Shown: positions 33,241-46,020 of the stretch, in pieces
How the letters are laid out: every line of letters begins with the position of its first letter
Numbering within the stretch: the stretch's first letter is position 1
Assembly (NCBI RefSeq): GCF_900496995.4
Contig: NC_044007.1
Span: forward strand, 62,001 to 126,000
Reading direction: 5' to 3'
From: Aquila chrysaetos chrysaetos
Taxonomy: Eukaryota > Chordata > Aves > Accipitriformes > Accipitridae
Length of the DNA: 64,000 nucleotides
Notes under the pieces: generated by a model
Seen by the model: the letters and a program-made list of their open reading frames with translations, nothing else
Databases searched by the model: none
Told to the model about the DNA's origin: nothing
Position numbers and translations under genes: made by a program

Positions 33241-35164
33241 TGCTTTGTGTTTTTTTCTTTTGGTCCTGTTGTTGCTGAACTGCCCCAGTGACAACCAATT
33301 GATTTTCCTGAATCCCAAGAGGCTACAGGCAAACAGCCTTGCTGGTTTGGTTGAATACACAGTTACAGTAAAAGATTCTGATGAAGAGTCAGAATCCCAT
33401 TGTACTAGATGAAGTACCAGCAATTATTAAATTGGGTCTTGCTTAAGATGGTCTCATAATCTAGGCCCCATTAGACATGATAAACAGATGAAAGAGAAAA
33501 ATGAGCCGAGAGGTACAAAGGAACAACTGGCAGATGTGCAAATTTAGCATTGTACATATAATCAGTTGTGGAATTAAGTGGTCTGTAAGCACTGTACTAC
33601 AGATAGCTTCTATAAGGACATTTGAAAAACAACTTTTGATGGAGTTTCTTAACGTAAAGAGAAGCATGGGAGAACCATCACAATGCCTAAAGGACAGGCA
33701 TCAGTAACTGGCATCAGACAGATAAAGAAAAAGTCTGTTAAGGAACCATATGCATGGCCCATGTGGTCCTCCATGAAGAGCACATGGACCAAGATGAAAT
33801 ATTTGTGAATTTATTTTTACAGGGATTCCAGACCAGCTTTCATTTATCATTTGACAAGTCACCACATGGCCTCCCATCTTCTCCATACAAACCCTGCAGT
33901 ACTTTGCATTTACTGTTCCTCTGATTTTGCAGTCACTCAGAATTCGTATTTCATTAAGTCAGGAAAAAAAGCACTGATCCACAGTATCTTCTCTCCATGC
34001 ATTCTAGAAGGCTGTTATCATTATTTGGCATTTCATGCAGTTCTCTGCTATCCTAAGCAATCATTTCATAAAATCATGTTCATAAATTTAGAAGTATCAA
34101 GAACACCAGTCATAATCAGAACCTTACCATATTAGATAATGAGTGAACCGAAACTACAAACTTTAGTTCCTTCCCAATAAATCCTTCCTCTAAGTATAGT
34201 AGATGGGACAATGACAAACACAGACAGGTACACAGGAAGCTATAGAAAGAAACAGTACACCAGTTCTTTAGAACTTACTTTTTAGCATGCTAATATAGGA
34301 TAGCTGTTGGGTTTTTTTCAGGAGGAAGCTGAAGGAGAAAAAGAAGGTAGGCTTTGTAGCTGTTTATGAGTAACTCCTCCCATGCTTAGGGGCAGTGGAT
34401 AAAGGAGAGCACGAAGGAGCTTGTTGAAAACTTAACAAGTGGGAGATGAAGGCTGATATAATAGGCTGATGAGAGGCAGAATTCAATCTCTCAGCAGCAA
34501 AGGTCTCCTCCACCCGTCTGCCTGGGCTTTCCCAAAGACACTGGGTTGGTTGCTACTGTGCCAATGCACCTCTGCACAGGGAGTACTAATGCAATCGCTC
34601 ACCTCCTCGGCCAAAAAAACATTAGCAGGGGAGAAACAGGAGGAGGGAAAGAAGCATGCAGCTATCCATGTGCAATTATCAAGAGCTTTTTTGGAGGAGG
34701 GAGTCTCCAATGGAAATTTCCTTTTGGCTTGGCCTGAGGCCTACTTCTGTTCACATTGGTGTCATCGGGAGTGACTTTACTAGCTTTGATACTTATCACA
34801 AGCATTCGGTTTTTGTGATCTGCAAAAGCTATCAGACCCTCTTAATATTCGAATGAGTAAGCAGAGATGTGATCACAGTCTACAACTATCTCTGCACAGA
34901 AAAACGTTCAACCATAAGGAAATGTATAATGTAGGCAGAGCAGGGAAAAGTAACTGACAGATGAAGCTAGATGTAAAAATTCTCCTTTTACCTCTGGATT
35001 AACACTAAGAGCAGAAACTGAAAAAAGTATAGACCTGTTGGTTTGTGCATCATTTGCTGCCTGTCCATATTATGTTCCATTTCAATGGACTTTTAACTGT
35101 TTTTTTTCCTAAAAGACTAGCATGAAATTCTAGTTTCAGCTATGCTGAGTGGATGCCCTACAGA

Positions 35165-35196
<32 letters not shown>

Positions 35197-37699
35197 CCTG
35201 CATTTTTCTTGATTCTTTGTGCCAGGTGTGAATCAAGAGCGATGGACTGTATTTATCCAGTCTAGGCAAAAGGAAACTGGCTGAGTGTTTCCTTTCTCTC
35301 TCATCTGCTGCTGCCTGATGTCAGCCCCTGCTGATGTCTCAGCACCTCAGGCTGGCTCTATCTTCCTTCCCAATGCTGACTCCAGTGCTTGTTGTTACGT
35401 GTTTTGCCTGCACAGCAAGTTCCCAGACTGCCTCTCTCAGATGATCACTTCCCTGGATGGACCTGCTTCTCTGCTTCAAGACACTCCCAAAAGCTGAGGC
35501 CTTTGTCGGTCTTTATGCACCAGCGGAGGGAACTGCCTGAGAGGAAGCAAGGCTGTATCACTCCAGCCTGAAAGGGCTAGTAAGATATGATCTCTGCCTG
35601 AGACCCCATGCTTATGTGCAAGTATAGGCACGATTTTCTGGGCTTAAACACCTTGTCTTTTCATTGCCCTGGATACCAGCAAGAAGAGAAAGGCAACACA
35701 GACAGAAGAATTTACTTTAGCCTGATGGACTCCACAGCCAGCCACAAAACCCCTCTGTGCTATTACCATTTGAAGGACTCCCAAACCCTGGTCAAGAAAT
35801 TAATCAAAATGATTTTGAGAGTCAATGAAGCAGCAAATGGTACATCCATGAGAAAAATGTAAAGCAGCAATTTCCAAACAGTGGTCCAGCAGGCAGGAGT
35901 GTGTGGGCCACAGCTGGGCCATGCACCATGTTTGATGACATCACTTACATCTCTTATGGTGGGCTCTGAAAAATTTTCAGGTTTCCAAAACATCTAGAAC
36001 CCCTGGAGTTTAGAAATCAATTATTTAAAAAAAAAAAAAAATTATTTGGCCTGATAAAATAGCCTGATAAAATAGAAAAGATTATATGAAAACGGGTTGC
36101 TAATATTCTGGAAGGGTCAGTTTTAGAAGAGGACAGTAATGCCTAAGGTAAAACTACTTGAGCAGACATTGTGACAATAAGACATGGAAAATGTTGCTTT
36201 GCTCTCAAGAAAAGGTTGTACTAGGTAAATGATTTGGGTAGGGACCTGTCTCCTGGCATATGGTTTAAGGTGTGAGTTTTTTTAATTCTGCATTGGATGA
36301 TGGAGGGAGAGCTAGTGCCTTCTAATCCTGCTGCAGCAGACTGAATAACCTATATTAACAGTGACAGATATGCTCATCTTTTCCAGAAGCTACTCCTACA
36401 CGTGCTAGCTTTCTGTACTACGGATTGGACTTGTGCTGAGAAAGGATCTCTCAGTTTAAGGCCTCTCACTTGCCAAGCTCACAGTGATGTGCCTATAGCA
36501 CCTTTAGTTTTCAAGTGTACCCCAGAATTTCCTGGTTTAGCCATAGCACATTGCCATGGAAATTTTACAAGAGCTATAGCAAAGGATGCTGGTTACCTTC
36601 CTATTACCTGCTCTTCTCACCAAGCAAGGATCAGATACATTCCCCAGAACAGTATGGTGAAATTTGGGTAATAGTCTGAATTAGAACCCTTTCTCAGCCA
36701 CCACTGTGTCTGCTAAGTCCTCACAGCAATTATTTTTCCTTTTTCGAAATTCCTTTCTGTATTTTTTGCTGTAGTCTCTGTGTTCTCATTCTCAATGTTC
36801 TTTCAGTTTTAGGCTGTAGGCTCAAAGCCTGTTGTTACTGTTAAAATTTCTGTTTGGAAGATGAAAATATAGAATTTGTTATTCCTGTTACAATGTCATG
36901 TATACAACCCCCAGGCCTTTTCTTTTGGTCACCTGACCAGCCTCTACTGATCACCCTGAGTGATTGTGATCCCATTCTTTACTCTAGGTGGTCTTATAAG
37001 GATCTCAGTCATCATTTTAAAAAATGGTATGTCTGCCTGCTGTAGTCTAGGAGTTTCACTTCATCTGAAGTCACAGTTATCAGATGAGAAATTGCTTCAA
37101 TTAATTTAATCAATTCATTCACTGAGCTTCCAGAGATTACAACCTTATCTTCCATATTACATACATTTGTCAGAAGACCCTACAAACTGGCATAATAAAC
37201 TCTTTTTGTGTCTAAGGTGAGTAGTAAATGGACTGAATGCTACAGGCATGTGGCAGAGTAGAACTGGGAGCCCAGTCAGCACCTCAGAACACCTACTGGA
37301 CTCCCACTCACCCCTGCTTAATAGTCAGTGCAAGGCATCCCACAAAATATTCTTTGCTGGACAATCAGAAAATTAGCCGGACAATCAGAAAATTATCCAG
37401 ACAATCAGAAAATTAGCCAGACATTCAGGATGTCCAGGGGATCTTCCTACAGGCCAGAGGAAAGGAAAAGTAGCAGAAAAATTACATGTCGTAATTTTCC
37501 TTGTGAAGTGGTTATTGAGACAGCATGTCAGCGTGTCCATCTTAACTGTCCTATGCAATAAAGGGTACGGAGTGGCATGTGTAAATCCAACCTGTAGAGA
37601 GTCACTAGGACAAAACCTGATGTTTACAGCTACTGAAAAATGAAATGTGATCCTGCGTGCAAAAGGGGCCTCTTACAGAGAGCAGATTACCTGAAGAGA
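33241..37699. other. AT-rich DNA with simple repeats, no gene seen
   Basis: Holds a 28-residue poly-A run (about 35166-35193), a shorter A-run at about 36027-36041 and a 20-bp tandem repeat at 37361-37428. Open frames up to about 100 codons have no recognisable motif or splice context. Confidence 0.45.
37361..37428. repeat. 20-bp tandem repeat, 3.4 copies
   Basis: Three units of ACAATCAGAAAATTAGCCGG (with one or two changes in units 2 and 3) and a partial fourth. Confidence 0.95.
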
Positions 37700-37830
37700 T
37701 AGATTCATAGAATCATTTAGGTTGGAAAAGACTGTTAAGATCACTGAATCCAACTGTTAACCTAATAATGCCAAGTCCACCACTAAACCATGTCCCTAAG
37801 CGCCACGTCTACCACAGCAATGCTCATGCG
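37700..37830 (-). mobile_element. CR1 3' end, reversed
   Basis: ATTCATAGAATCATTTAGGTTGG followed by AAAGACTGTTAAGATCACTG and CCAAGTCCACCACTAAACC is the reverse of a CR1 3' terminus of the older avian type. Confidence 0.85.
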
Positions 37831-39400
37831 AAGCTTACTCTCTCTCAATCAATCCCTTTCCTTGGATTTTTATTTACTAGGTAGCAGGTATGAGGAAGTC
37901 TAAAACAGAGAACCTCAAGAAAAAGTCCAACAGCGTAAGGTATAATTTGGAGGAGAACTACATGCTGCCCTTGACTTTTACTTTCCCCCACATCCTGATT
38001 TTAGAAATGCAGTCATGAAATTCCTATTCCTCATTAGGGTTACAAAAATCCAGCCAAATGGGGCCTGGTAAGTGGTCCAAAAGTGTTCCATTTAACCGAA
38101 AAATACAAGGAAGTCCAATACTGCAAGGTGTGGAGGTGCATTTCAGTTGCTTGGAAAGTTGTGATTGCCTGAAAAATGATCTATAGAACACAAGTGTCTC
38201 TGTCCTCAAGCATGACACTGCTCTGGCACAATCATACCAGACTCTGGTACATGACATTTTCACTTTTTCTTTTGACATGCAATTTTCCCTACAACCACAC
38301 AAAGAGCATAACTTTTTTTTTCCTCAGAATACTACTATTTCCACTGCCAGATGACAGCAAATACAGCTCTCTCTTAGTCCTCAAATACAACTCTAAAGCC
38401 CCTCAGACAAATGGGAGTTAGGCCAAAATGAAAAAAACTTTCTCTCCCCAAACTGCAGACCTTCTGTGGCCTTGTAATAGGGTGAATGTTTTCATGGTAC
38501 GTTTTTTCTGTCTGCTTGCCTCTTCAGCCAATGAAAACACATGCTATTGTAGGCTGTGCAAAGGGATCCCAGGCCACCAGTGTTCTGCACTGCTTAATTG
38601 TCACTGCTCTGTTTTGGAGCTAGCTTGTTGTCTAGAGTTGTTACTCATGTATGTTTGGCCTCTATCACAGATAAGCTTATTGCAACTTTTCATGAATTAG
38701 ATGTCTTCAGCAGAAGGATGCTATAGGCACTTCTGTCCCTTTCCAAGTGCCTCCTCTCCCTCTAACTGTTTTAGAAGATAGAGAACCTCGGTCCTCAGGC
38801 CAGACAAAAGCCATAATTGACCATTTAGGGTGATGGGAACACAATACCTTCCCCTTCCTCTCTGCTCACACTCAGAACCTGAGGTCTGTCAGACAGGCTC
38901 ACATCTGTGGAAAAACTTAGTGAGTATATGCACGTGTGCCTGTGCACGCATGTGTCCACACGCATCTGTCTGTGCTTTTGCATGTACGTGCATGAATGTC
39001 TGTGTCGCTGCTTGCAGGCCATGTCGGCAGACAGCTACACACCCATGCGTGTGGAGTGAGGTCAAAGCAAGTAAAGGTGCGGTGGGCCTCAGGAGCTGTT
39101 TCTTGGCTCTTAGCCTACTGCAGACCTTGGCCTTTCCAGCGCTACCACCAGTGAAGTCCTCTTTGTCCCCATCTCTTGACCACACATCCCTACAGTGTTT
39201 CCCACCCAAGCAGAAGGCCAGCTCAGGCTCTATCGTGGGAAGCTGGGCCAGGCTGCAAGATCTCTTCCCGAAGACTGGGATAAGTTCGGAAATATCCACT
39301 CCTTGGGGCTTTCTCACAGGAGACGGGACACAAGTTCGGTGAAGTGTTCGCTAAGCAGTTTTGACCAGGCTACCTGAAGACTGACAGGTCTCTTCCCTCA
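37831..39400. other. No gene seen; TG/CA-rich block
   Basis: Ordinary DNA with an alternating purine-pyrimidine stretch rich in TGTG, GCATG and CACG at about 38925-39060, which keeps one frame on each strand open for 140-170 codons (Cys/His-rich readings). I regard those as compositional. Confidence 0.45.
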
Positions 39401-41010
39401 CCAGCCCCAAAGCCTGCTGTCTGTGCTGGGACGTTCTCCCTCCCCCCTTGCCTCTCCCCTCTCCTCCTGGGACTCTCCTTTCTCCCACGGGGGCAGTCAT
39501 GGTGTGGCTGGGAGCTCCTGCTGCTGGCGCCTTTCTGCATTGGAGCGGCCACCTCCTGCCCCCAGACTGCCTGCAGAAGTCCCTGCCCCAGATCCCGAGC
39601 GCCCAGCCCTGCGCAGAGGAGCAGGACAGGACCTCCCCAGCCCTTCACCCGCCAACTCACGCGGCCATTCAGGTACCCCAGGAGGTGCCAGCACTTCTCC
39701 TACCTTCCCAGGTGAGCCAGGGCAGGTGGTGGGTCGTGCTCTCCGGCTCTCCGCTCCCCTGGACGTGCCTGCAGCCTGATTCACGGGCACCTCTGAGCCA
39801 GAGAGAATCAAGCTCCACCCAGGGCAGAGGGTGAGTAAGAGCGAGAGAAAGGCAAACTCCGGAGAGTTATTCCCTCCCAAGGATTGCAGGGGAGCCAGAG
39901 ATAAGGGCTGCACATTCCTGAGCCGCAGGCGGCCTCTCCCTTCCCGTCTGCCCTGAGCTTGTCAGACCAGCTCGGGCCTGGCTGCGGAGCAGGCCTGGGA
40001 GCAGGGTCGGTGCTGGCAGCAGGGCATGGACCCAGGCCACCGGTCCCAAAGACTCGGCCCAGCACACCTCAGTCCATCAGCCGCCCAGGGAAGGAGGGTT
40101 TGGGCTCATCAGGGACTTCTCACGCTCCGGGGTCCATTTCGGGGAGGCAGCGGCGTGCTGCAGCAGTAGCTCCATTGCAGCAGGAGCGATCAGGGTGCAG
40201 GGCCCTGTGCCTCCCTCTTCCACAGCAGCATGCTGGCGAGCTTGCAAAGGCCACCTGTGCCCCGCGCCATCTCCCTGGGGGTGCCGTGCAAAGGGTATCT
40301 GAGGCCGTACCCGTGGCCCCCCCGGCTCCCTGGGGGTGCCGTGCAAAGGGCATCTGAGGCCATACCCGTGGCCTCCCTGCTCCCCCCCATAACTGCCTCT
40401 CGCGCCCCGGCCTCGCTGATGGAGGGGCAGCCTGGCTGGCAGCGCAGCCTCCCCTGCAGCCGGGCCCACTGCGGGCGCAGGCGGAGAAGGGTTAAGCGAG
40501 ATTCCCCGCAGCCCCGGGCGTGGCAGCTCCTGTTATTTCGCCTTTCATGTTCTATCTTATTCAGCCTGGCAACCGCCGCGGCTGTTGTGTGCCGGGCGGT
40601 GCCCGGGCGGCTAGGAGGGCGCGGCGGGAGGCGGCTCGGCGGGAGGCGGCGGTGACTCAGGCCTGGCAGCCCGGTTCTGGCGGGCCCGGGCACCGCGGCG
40701 GGTGGGGGCGGGGGCGGGGGCCGGGACGACACGGGCGCCGTGTGATGGAGGCGGGGAGGGGAGCGGTGCCGCGCGGCCGGCCGCGGGCGGGCGGGCTGCC
40801 GGCCTCCCTCCGCGCCGGCAGAGCTCGGCCGACGGGGGCCTCCGGCGGGAGGGCGTGAGGGAAGAAGTCCGCGCGTTCGGCGGCCGAGGGATAAGCGCCG
40901 CAGCAAGGCCGGACACGCGCCCGGCGGCGGTAATGCGTGGTGGATACGCACGTACGGCGCAGGGAGTGCGTGCCCACACGTCCAGTCCTCTGCGCTCCGT
41001 AAGGCCCTGT
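39400..41010. promoter_or_regulatory. GC-rich region and CpG island, promoter of an unidentified gene
   Basis: G+C rises from about 39.4 kb and is highest, with dense CpG, at about 40550-40960. It has stacked GC boxes (GGGGGCGGGGGCGGGG near 40704) and a TGACTCA AP-1/MAF-type site at about 40653-40659. Good donors occur on the + strand (CAG|GTGAGC at 39710, AGG|GTGAGT at 39830). No protein in the island is recognisable and its many long open frames are compositional. It probably marks a promoter, direction unknown. Confidence 0.6.
40271..40380. repeat. 55-bp tandem duplication in the CpG island
   Basis: Two units starting CTCCCTGGGGGTGCCGTGC at 40271 and 40326 with AAAGGG(T/C)ATCTGAGGCC in each; a few substitutions. 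Confidence 0.93.
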
Positions 41011-42129
41011 ACTTGTGTGGCCATTTGGTGTATGCATTATAAAGAAGTAATTTAATATTAAGGTGCCAAGATGAGAGGGGGTGTCCTCAGAATTCGGAAA
41101 TAAGCATGGTGATACAGACTTCAATTACATATTTGTAGGCTATTTTTTCTGTAGGAACTTCACTCAGTGTGAAGGATGGAGAGTACCAACTGAGGAGGTA
41201 ACCAGTCAATACTGCTTTTAATCATCCTTCACTGTGTCGCCCTGGGCATTATTCACCACATGCCACTTAAACGCCGCATTGAATGGAGTTACTAACTTCC
41301 ACGTAGGTGTTGCCATGCAGTTCACCAGTATCCTACTGGAATGCTTCACAAACATCAATTAACTTCTCAGTACTCAATTGGGCTGTGATGGTGTGATTAT
41401 CCCTATTTTGGAGGAAAGGAACTGGAGCAGGAATATCGCATTTAAAATGCTCCACTCGCTGTAAGTAGTTCAAGGTTTCAAGAATCACACCTTTTAGGGT
41501 CTCCGGCAGTTGAGGATGTAAGGAATGCAGGTTGGATGGCATCTATACACATAAGACCATCTTAATTGCGTAATTCTTTTTTCAGTGATTTCAGCCTCAA
41601 GTACCTGCTCTCCAGTAGCACATTATTGTGTGACTAATGTCTTTTCTCTGCCTTGTTCTATTCTCTTCCTCTCCTCTTGGGTATAATTCTGTATGTCCTG
41701 GAATATTTTGCTTTGATAGGGCTTTTATGTTCTGTTCTTGTTTTTAATGTGCAGGTTGCTATCTGTGTTAGAAAAGACAAGATCAAAGAAGTGTGTTTTG
41801 AAATACAAGTAAGCATAAGCAAATTTGCACTCTGATAGACAAATTTCTGTTGTGCCATTGGGATGATTATGGCAGTCTTTATCATAATTTAGAACATCAG
41901 ATGAGCTTTGTATATTCTGTGTGCACACAACTTAGAATTTGGGTGTTTATCCAAAGAGAAGCCAGTACAAATAGTACTTGGTCGTTTAATCTTCTTGTGG
42001 TTAACACACTGCTGAGGAAATATTCTGCAGTATTCTGTAAAGTTAAGGTCTGATTGGTTAATCCAACTCATCATCCAGTGGGATAGGACTGAATCCTCTA
42101 GGAGAAAGTGTTATTCATTAAGAAAGAAA
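41011..42129. other. No gene established; one open segment on the - strand
   Basis: AT-rich. The - strand frame 41333-41542 has protein-like composition but no confirmed identity; see findings. Confidence 0.35.
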
Positions 42130-42350
42130 TAATAGAATAAAGTCAGAATAATTTTGGTTGGAAGCATCTCTTGGGAGTCTTCTGATCCAACAGCCCTACT
42201 CCCTGCAGATCTCATTAGATTAAGTTATTCAATGCCTTGCTTGTTTGTTTAAGTGTATCCAAGAACAGATCCCACAGCCCCTGTGGGCTCCTGTTCCTGT
42301 GCTTGACACCCTCAGTGATTTTTTCTTTCTAATATTTAATGAGAGTTTTC
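42130..42350 (-). mobile_element. CR1 3' end, reversed, old
   Basis: TTTTGGTTGGAAGCATCTCTTG, GGAGTCTTCTGATCCAAC, CAGCCCCTGTGGGCTCCTGTTCC-like and CCCTCAGTGATTTTTTCTTTC are the reverse of a CR1 3' region with moderate divergence. Confidence 0.8.
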
Positions 42351-45300
42351 TTTAAAGCTGCGTATGTCTGAGAGTCTGATAATGCGTCTAAACTACACAC
42401 TGACTGCTCCAATTGTGCGTACCTTCAGCCAAGGAAGCGTACATGTGATAGAAAGCTTTCCAAAATACTTTTAATTTACCTAACATTATAACCACTTTCT
42501 TGCTCAGGTTCTGCTTTGACTAACTGGTTTTCATCCATGAGCTGATCTGAACCTTCTGTGCTGTCTTGATAATGTAGGCAGGCTGTGGCAAAAGACAGGT
42601 AGGGCTGTGTGCATCACTTGCATGCTGCTTGTCTTTGAGTCGTGTCATCTGACCATTTTCCCTAAGTACAAAGAAAACTGACATTGTAAGTGAAAGGTCC
42701 GTTACAGAGATGCAGATGATTCCTTCCCTGACTGAAGTTATCAGCAGTTCAGTCATAACTGGCACTACAGTTTTAATGCAGCATCTTTTAAGAAGGATGT
42801 ATGTCAGACTCACAGAGAGCACAGCCGAGGATATACTTCCTGAGTTACCCAGTTCTCTGCTGCCAATGCTGAAAAAGCAGTTTTAGCACCCTTGTCTTAA
42901 AGAAATTTCAAGGTCCTTTCATATTCAACTCGTAAGTCTGAAGAGTTACACTCACCTCTTAATTTGTCAGAATTTCTCCCTTTTGTAAGTGAGCAGCTTA
43001 GATACAAGCCTGTTTTTATTCATCCTTCCATTTAATTTTAAACTGAATCAACATTCAAATGGAGATTGGTTTTTTTCCTATGGTCAGAGGTACAATAAAA
43101 TCTCTCTTAGCAAAACAAAATTTTAAAGTATATCCCTTTCTACTGGTTCTAGGATTATTCTCTGAGGAAGTTGTTGGTTACCACCTGTGTGACTGCTTAG
43201 ACCCAGGCATTGCTACTACCATCTGTTTTCCAATCTCTGTCTGGGAAGTTAAGGATTTTCGTAATTTTCAGTAGCATCATTCCTCTTTTAATACCTCCTG
43301 ATAATGTATATATGGATATAAACCTTTTGATGCTCTTTGCAAACTCCTGGTGGGCTCTCAAATTTATGTGCACCTGAAGAGATCACTTTATCCATTATTT
43401 GGTTTATTTACATTATGTGGTTGCACATATAATTGCTGCCCTATGATCTTTACCTTCATTTCCATCTTCCTATGCAGAAAATATCTTTTAAAGTCGTGCT
43501 CCAGTTACGATTATTATATTTTTATTGTCATCTTACAATGCAGAGTTTTATGCTTAAAGCTTGGCCTGTGACTATTTTTTGTGCTTCTTAGGTCTCCTAG
43601 ATGACTGAACAGATAACTCCACACTTGAGTTTGGGATACTCATGTCCAAACCTGGCTTTAGGGTACTTGAAAGCAGACTGGAAGGCTTCAGGCATGCAAC
43701 ACAGCTTCTGCATAGATTATTTTGTTTTATTCAGCCACTGTGTCTTCAATTTCTTCTTCTTTGTATTGATCTCCTGCAGGATGCTAGAAAATGGAGATGC
43801 ATAGACAGTAGGGAAGGAAGAAACTACCTGAAGGCTAACACATTCACGGTTGAGGCAGATCTATGAAGGTAATGATTCATCAGTTTCTTGGCTTCGCTTC
43901 CTGTGGACAGGGCATTTTTGCTCTCTAATAGAATGTAGAATTTTATTTGATTATTTAAATCTTTGAGATAATGTATCTTTTCTGTTATCAGGAAACTGCA
44001 GAGGATCTTTTTTGAGGCCCAAAAAAGTTATGAGATTGCTGGTAGTGTCTTGGTTATGATGTGAATGTTTAAGGCAGAATTTACCAGGCTGAACATTGGT
44101 GACTGCTACGTAGGTGTCTACATCAGGGCAAGTCATCCCATTCTCATTTGATAGTGTTTGGAGGGCTTGTCAATATGTCTGTGAATGCAATCCAGACCTT
44201 CAAAACCAGAAAGATGGAACTGCGGCTAAACCCCACTGGGTACAGAGGGAGCCAAACCATCTATCTTGGATATGGACACCTAAATTGAGATCGAATAAAT
44301 AGCACTTCTAGTCTGAAGATGAGATTCAGAATGAGTTGAACCAAACATGATTGTAAGGAAAGCAAGTTTCAATATGAGTTTGGGGCTTTTCCATGTATGA
44401 TATTGGAAATATGAATTCTTGAAATCCCCCCAAAAGTCAAATCTAGATTGTTTCACAAAAATTTTCTACAAGGTTTCAGTGTGTAGCTTTACAAACCTTT
44501 TATTCCTTAAATAATAATGATTTGTAATAGAGCCTAAAATTATCTGTAAAGGAACTTAAAAATCCATGTGAACTTTGGCTCTAGATTCTATCAGCAAGCA
44601 AGGTCCTACTTGAATTACTCTTCTTGGATATTTGTTACTTGAGGAAAATCCCAGTATAATGGCATTTGCCTTCATAGAGTTTATGGTCAAAACAAACTTT
44701 TCTGTTTCAGCCTTCTATGTCATACCGTACATAGAATTTAATCATCTAATTAATTTTGCATTGAGTCTGATAACCTATATTTGACTAAAGTACTTCTCAG
44801 TAATGTAACTAAAATAAACATATCACCTTTCAATCTTCTCTTTAATTTATTAAATCTCTTGTTTTCTGTTTCCCCCTATCCTTTAAACTGTATTTGTGGA
44901 CCTTTTTTGTTCCAGCTTTTCAAAACTAACTTAAAAATCTGATTAGCAAACTCAACACTTACTTTTACTTTTAGGTTCACTGTTGCTGTATACATCACCA
45001 AAATTATAGTGCTATTCCAAGGTCTATAAACTTTATTTGAGTAGGTTTGACATCTCCTGAGCCAGTTTCCATTGCACTCTTGAGAGAAAATTACCTAGAA
45101 TGGCTAATTTCAAGAAGGGTATTCCTGATGGTCTAAAAAGGCCTTCATCATCACACTATAATATGATGGTATTACCTACATCTTTCCAATTGGTAATTAG
45201 TAATAATGTTTTGCTGCTTTTTTATTCTGAAGGTTGGTTGTGTTTATTTTTCTATATTATTTCCAAGATAATATGGGTTCTTTTTAAAGAATCCTCAGCC

Positions 45301-45797
45301 ATTGCATTCACTTGTAAATTTTGTTTGCTTTTTTTACTAATTATAATGTACGTATGCATTGTTATACTGGATTAGTTTAGTAATGCATCTAGGTAATTAC
45401 TATTTGTAACTAATGTCTTCACCAGGGCTCTTTTATGCTAACTGCCTTCAAACAAAGAGCCAGTAGTAAAGAGACATTTGCTGTCCCAGATTGCTTATAA
45501 TCTGGGTTAATGACATGATGCGACGGGGATAAAACAAAGAGTATGAAATGAGTGAACCTAATTCAGATTGTAGCAGTTGCTACAGCTGTTAGACTTGAGC
45601 ACTCTAAGAGTAAGCAGCAAATGACACTAACAGTGAACACCTTGAAAAGGTGGGCAGGCCACTGCATTCTGCTCACACCAGTCCAAGAGAGCTTGCTACT
45701 CCATCCTAGAGAATTTTTTCTGGATCTGTATTGCAACTTGGTGATACATTGGGCTGAACCCAACACATAGCACAAGCATGTGTGTGATCAGTAGTGG
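42351..45797. other. AT-rich DNA, possible introns
   Basis: No coding exon identified. A well-formed acceptor and donor pair encloses 43780-43868 but the three frames are broken, so if used it would be non-coding. Confidence 0.4.
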
Positions 45798-46020
45798 TAT
45801 ATTGGGTTTACATGGCAAGGTTTTGGTAGCTGGGGGGCTGCAGGATTGGCTTCTGTGGGAAGAGACCAGATGCTGACGCCATGTCAGACGGAGCCAGTTG
45901 CAGACAGCTCCAAGACAGACCCACCGCTAGCCAAAGCTGAGCCCATCAGTGACATTGGTAGCACCTCTGTAATAACAAATTTAAGAAGGGGTAAAAACTG
46001 CTGTGCAACAGCTGGGAGAA
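45798..46020 (+). mobile_element. 5' part of another avian ERV LTR
   Basis: TATTGGGTTTACATGGCAAGG, TTTTGGTAGCTGGGGGGCTG, CAAGACAGACCCACCGCTAG, CCAAAGCTGAGCCCATCAG and ATTTAAGAAGGGGTAAAAAC match, from memory, a common bird LTR that is unrelated to the TGTCCTGG family. It breaks off after the AAAACTGCTG part, so the 3' half is missing. The 97-codon open frame across it is not a gene. Confidence 0.7.

Noticed and set aside
38830-39342. Cys/His-rich frames of 142-170 codons
   Set aside because: Produced by alternating TG/CA-rich DNA read on both strands; no zinc-finger spacing holds.
39423-41124. Many 100-250 codon frames on both strands around 40 kb
   Set aside because: Compositional effect of a CpG island; all are mutually overlapping and low in complexity.
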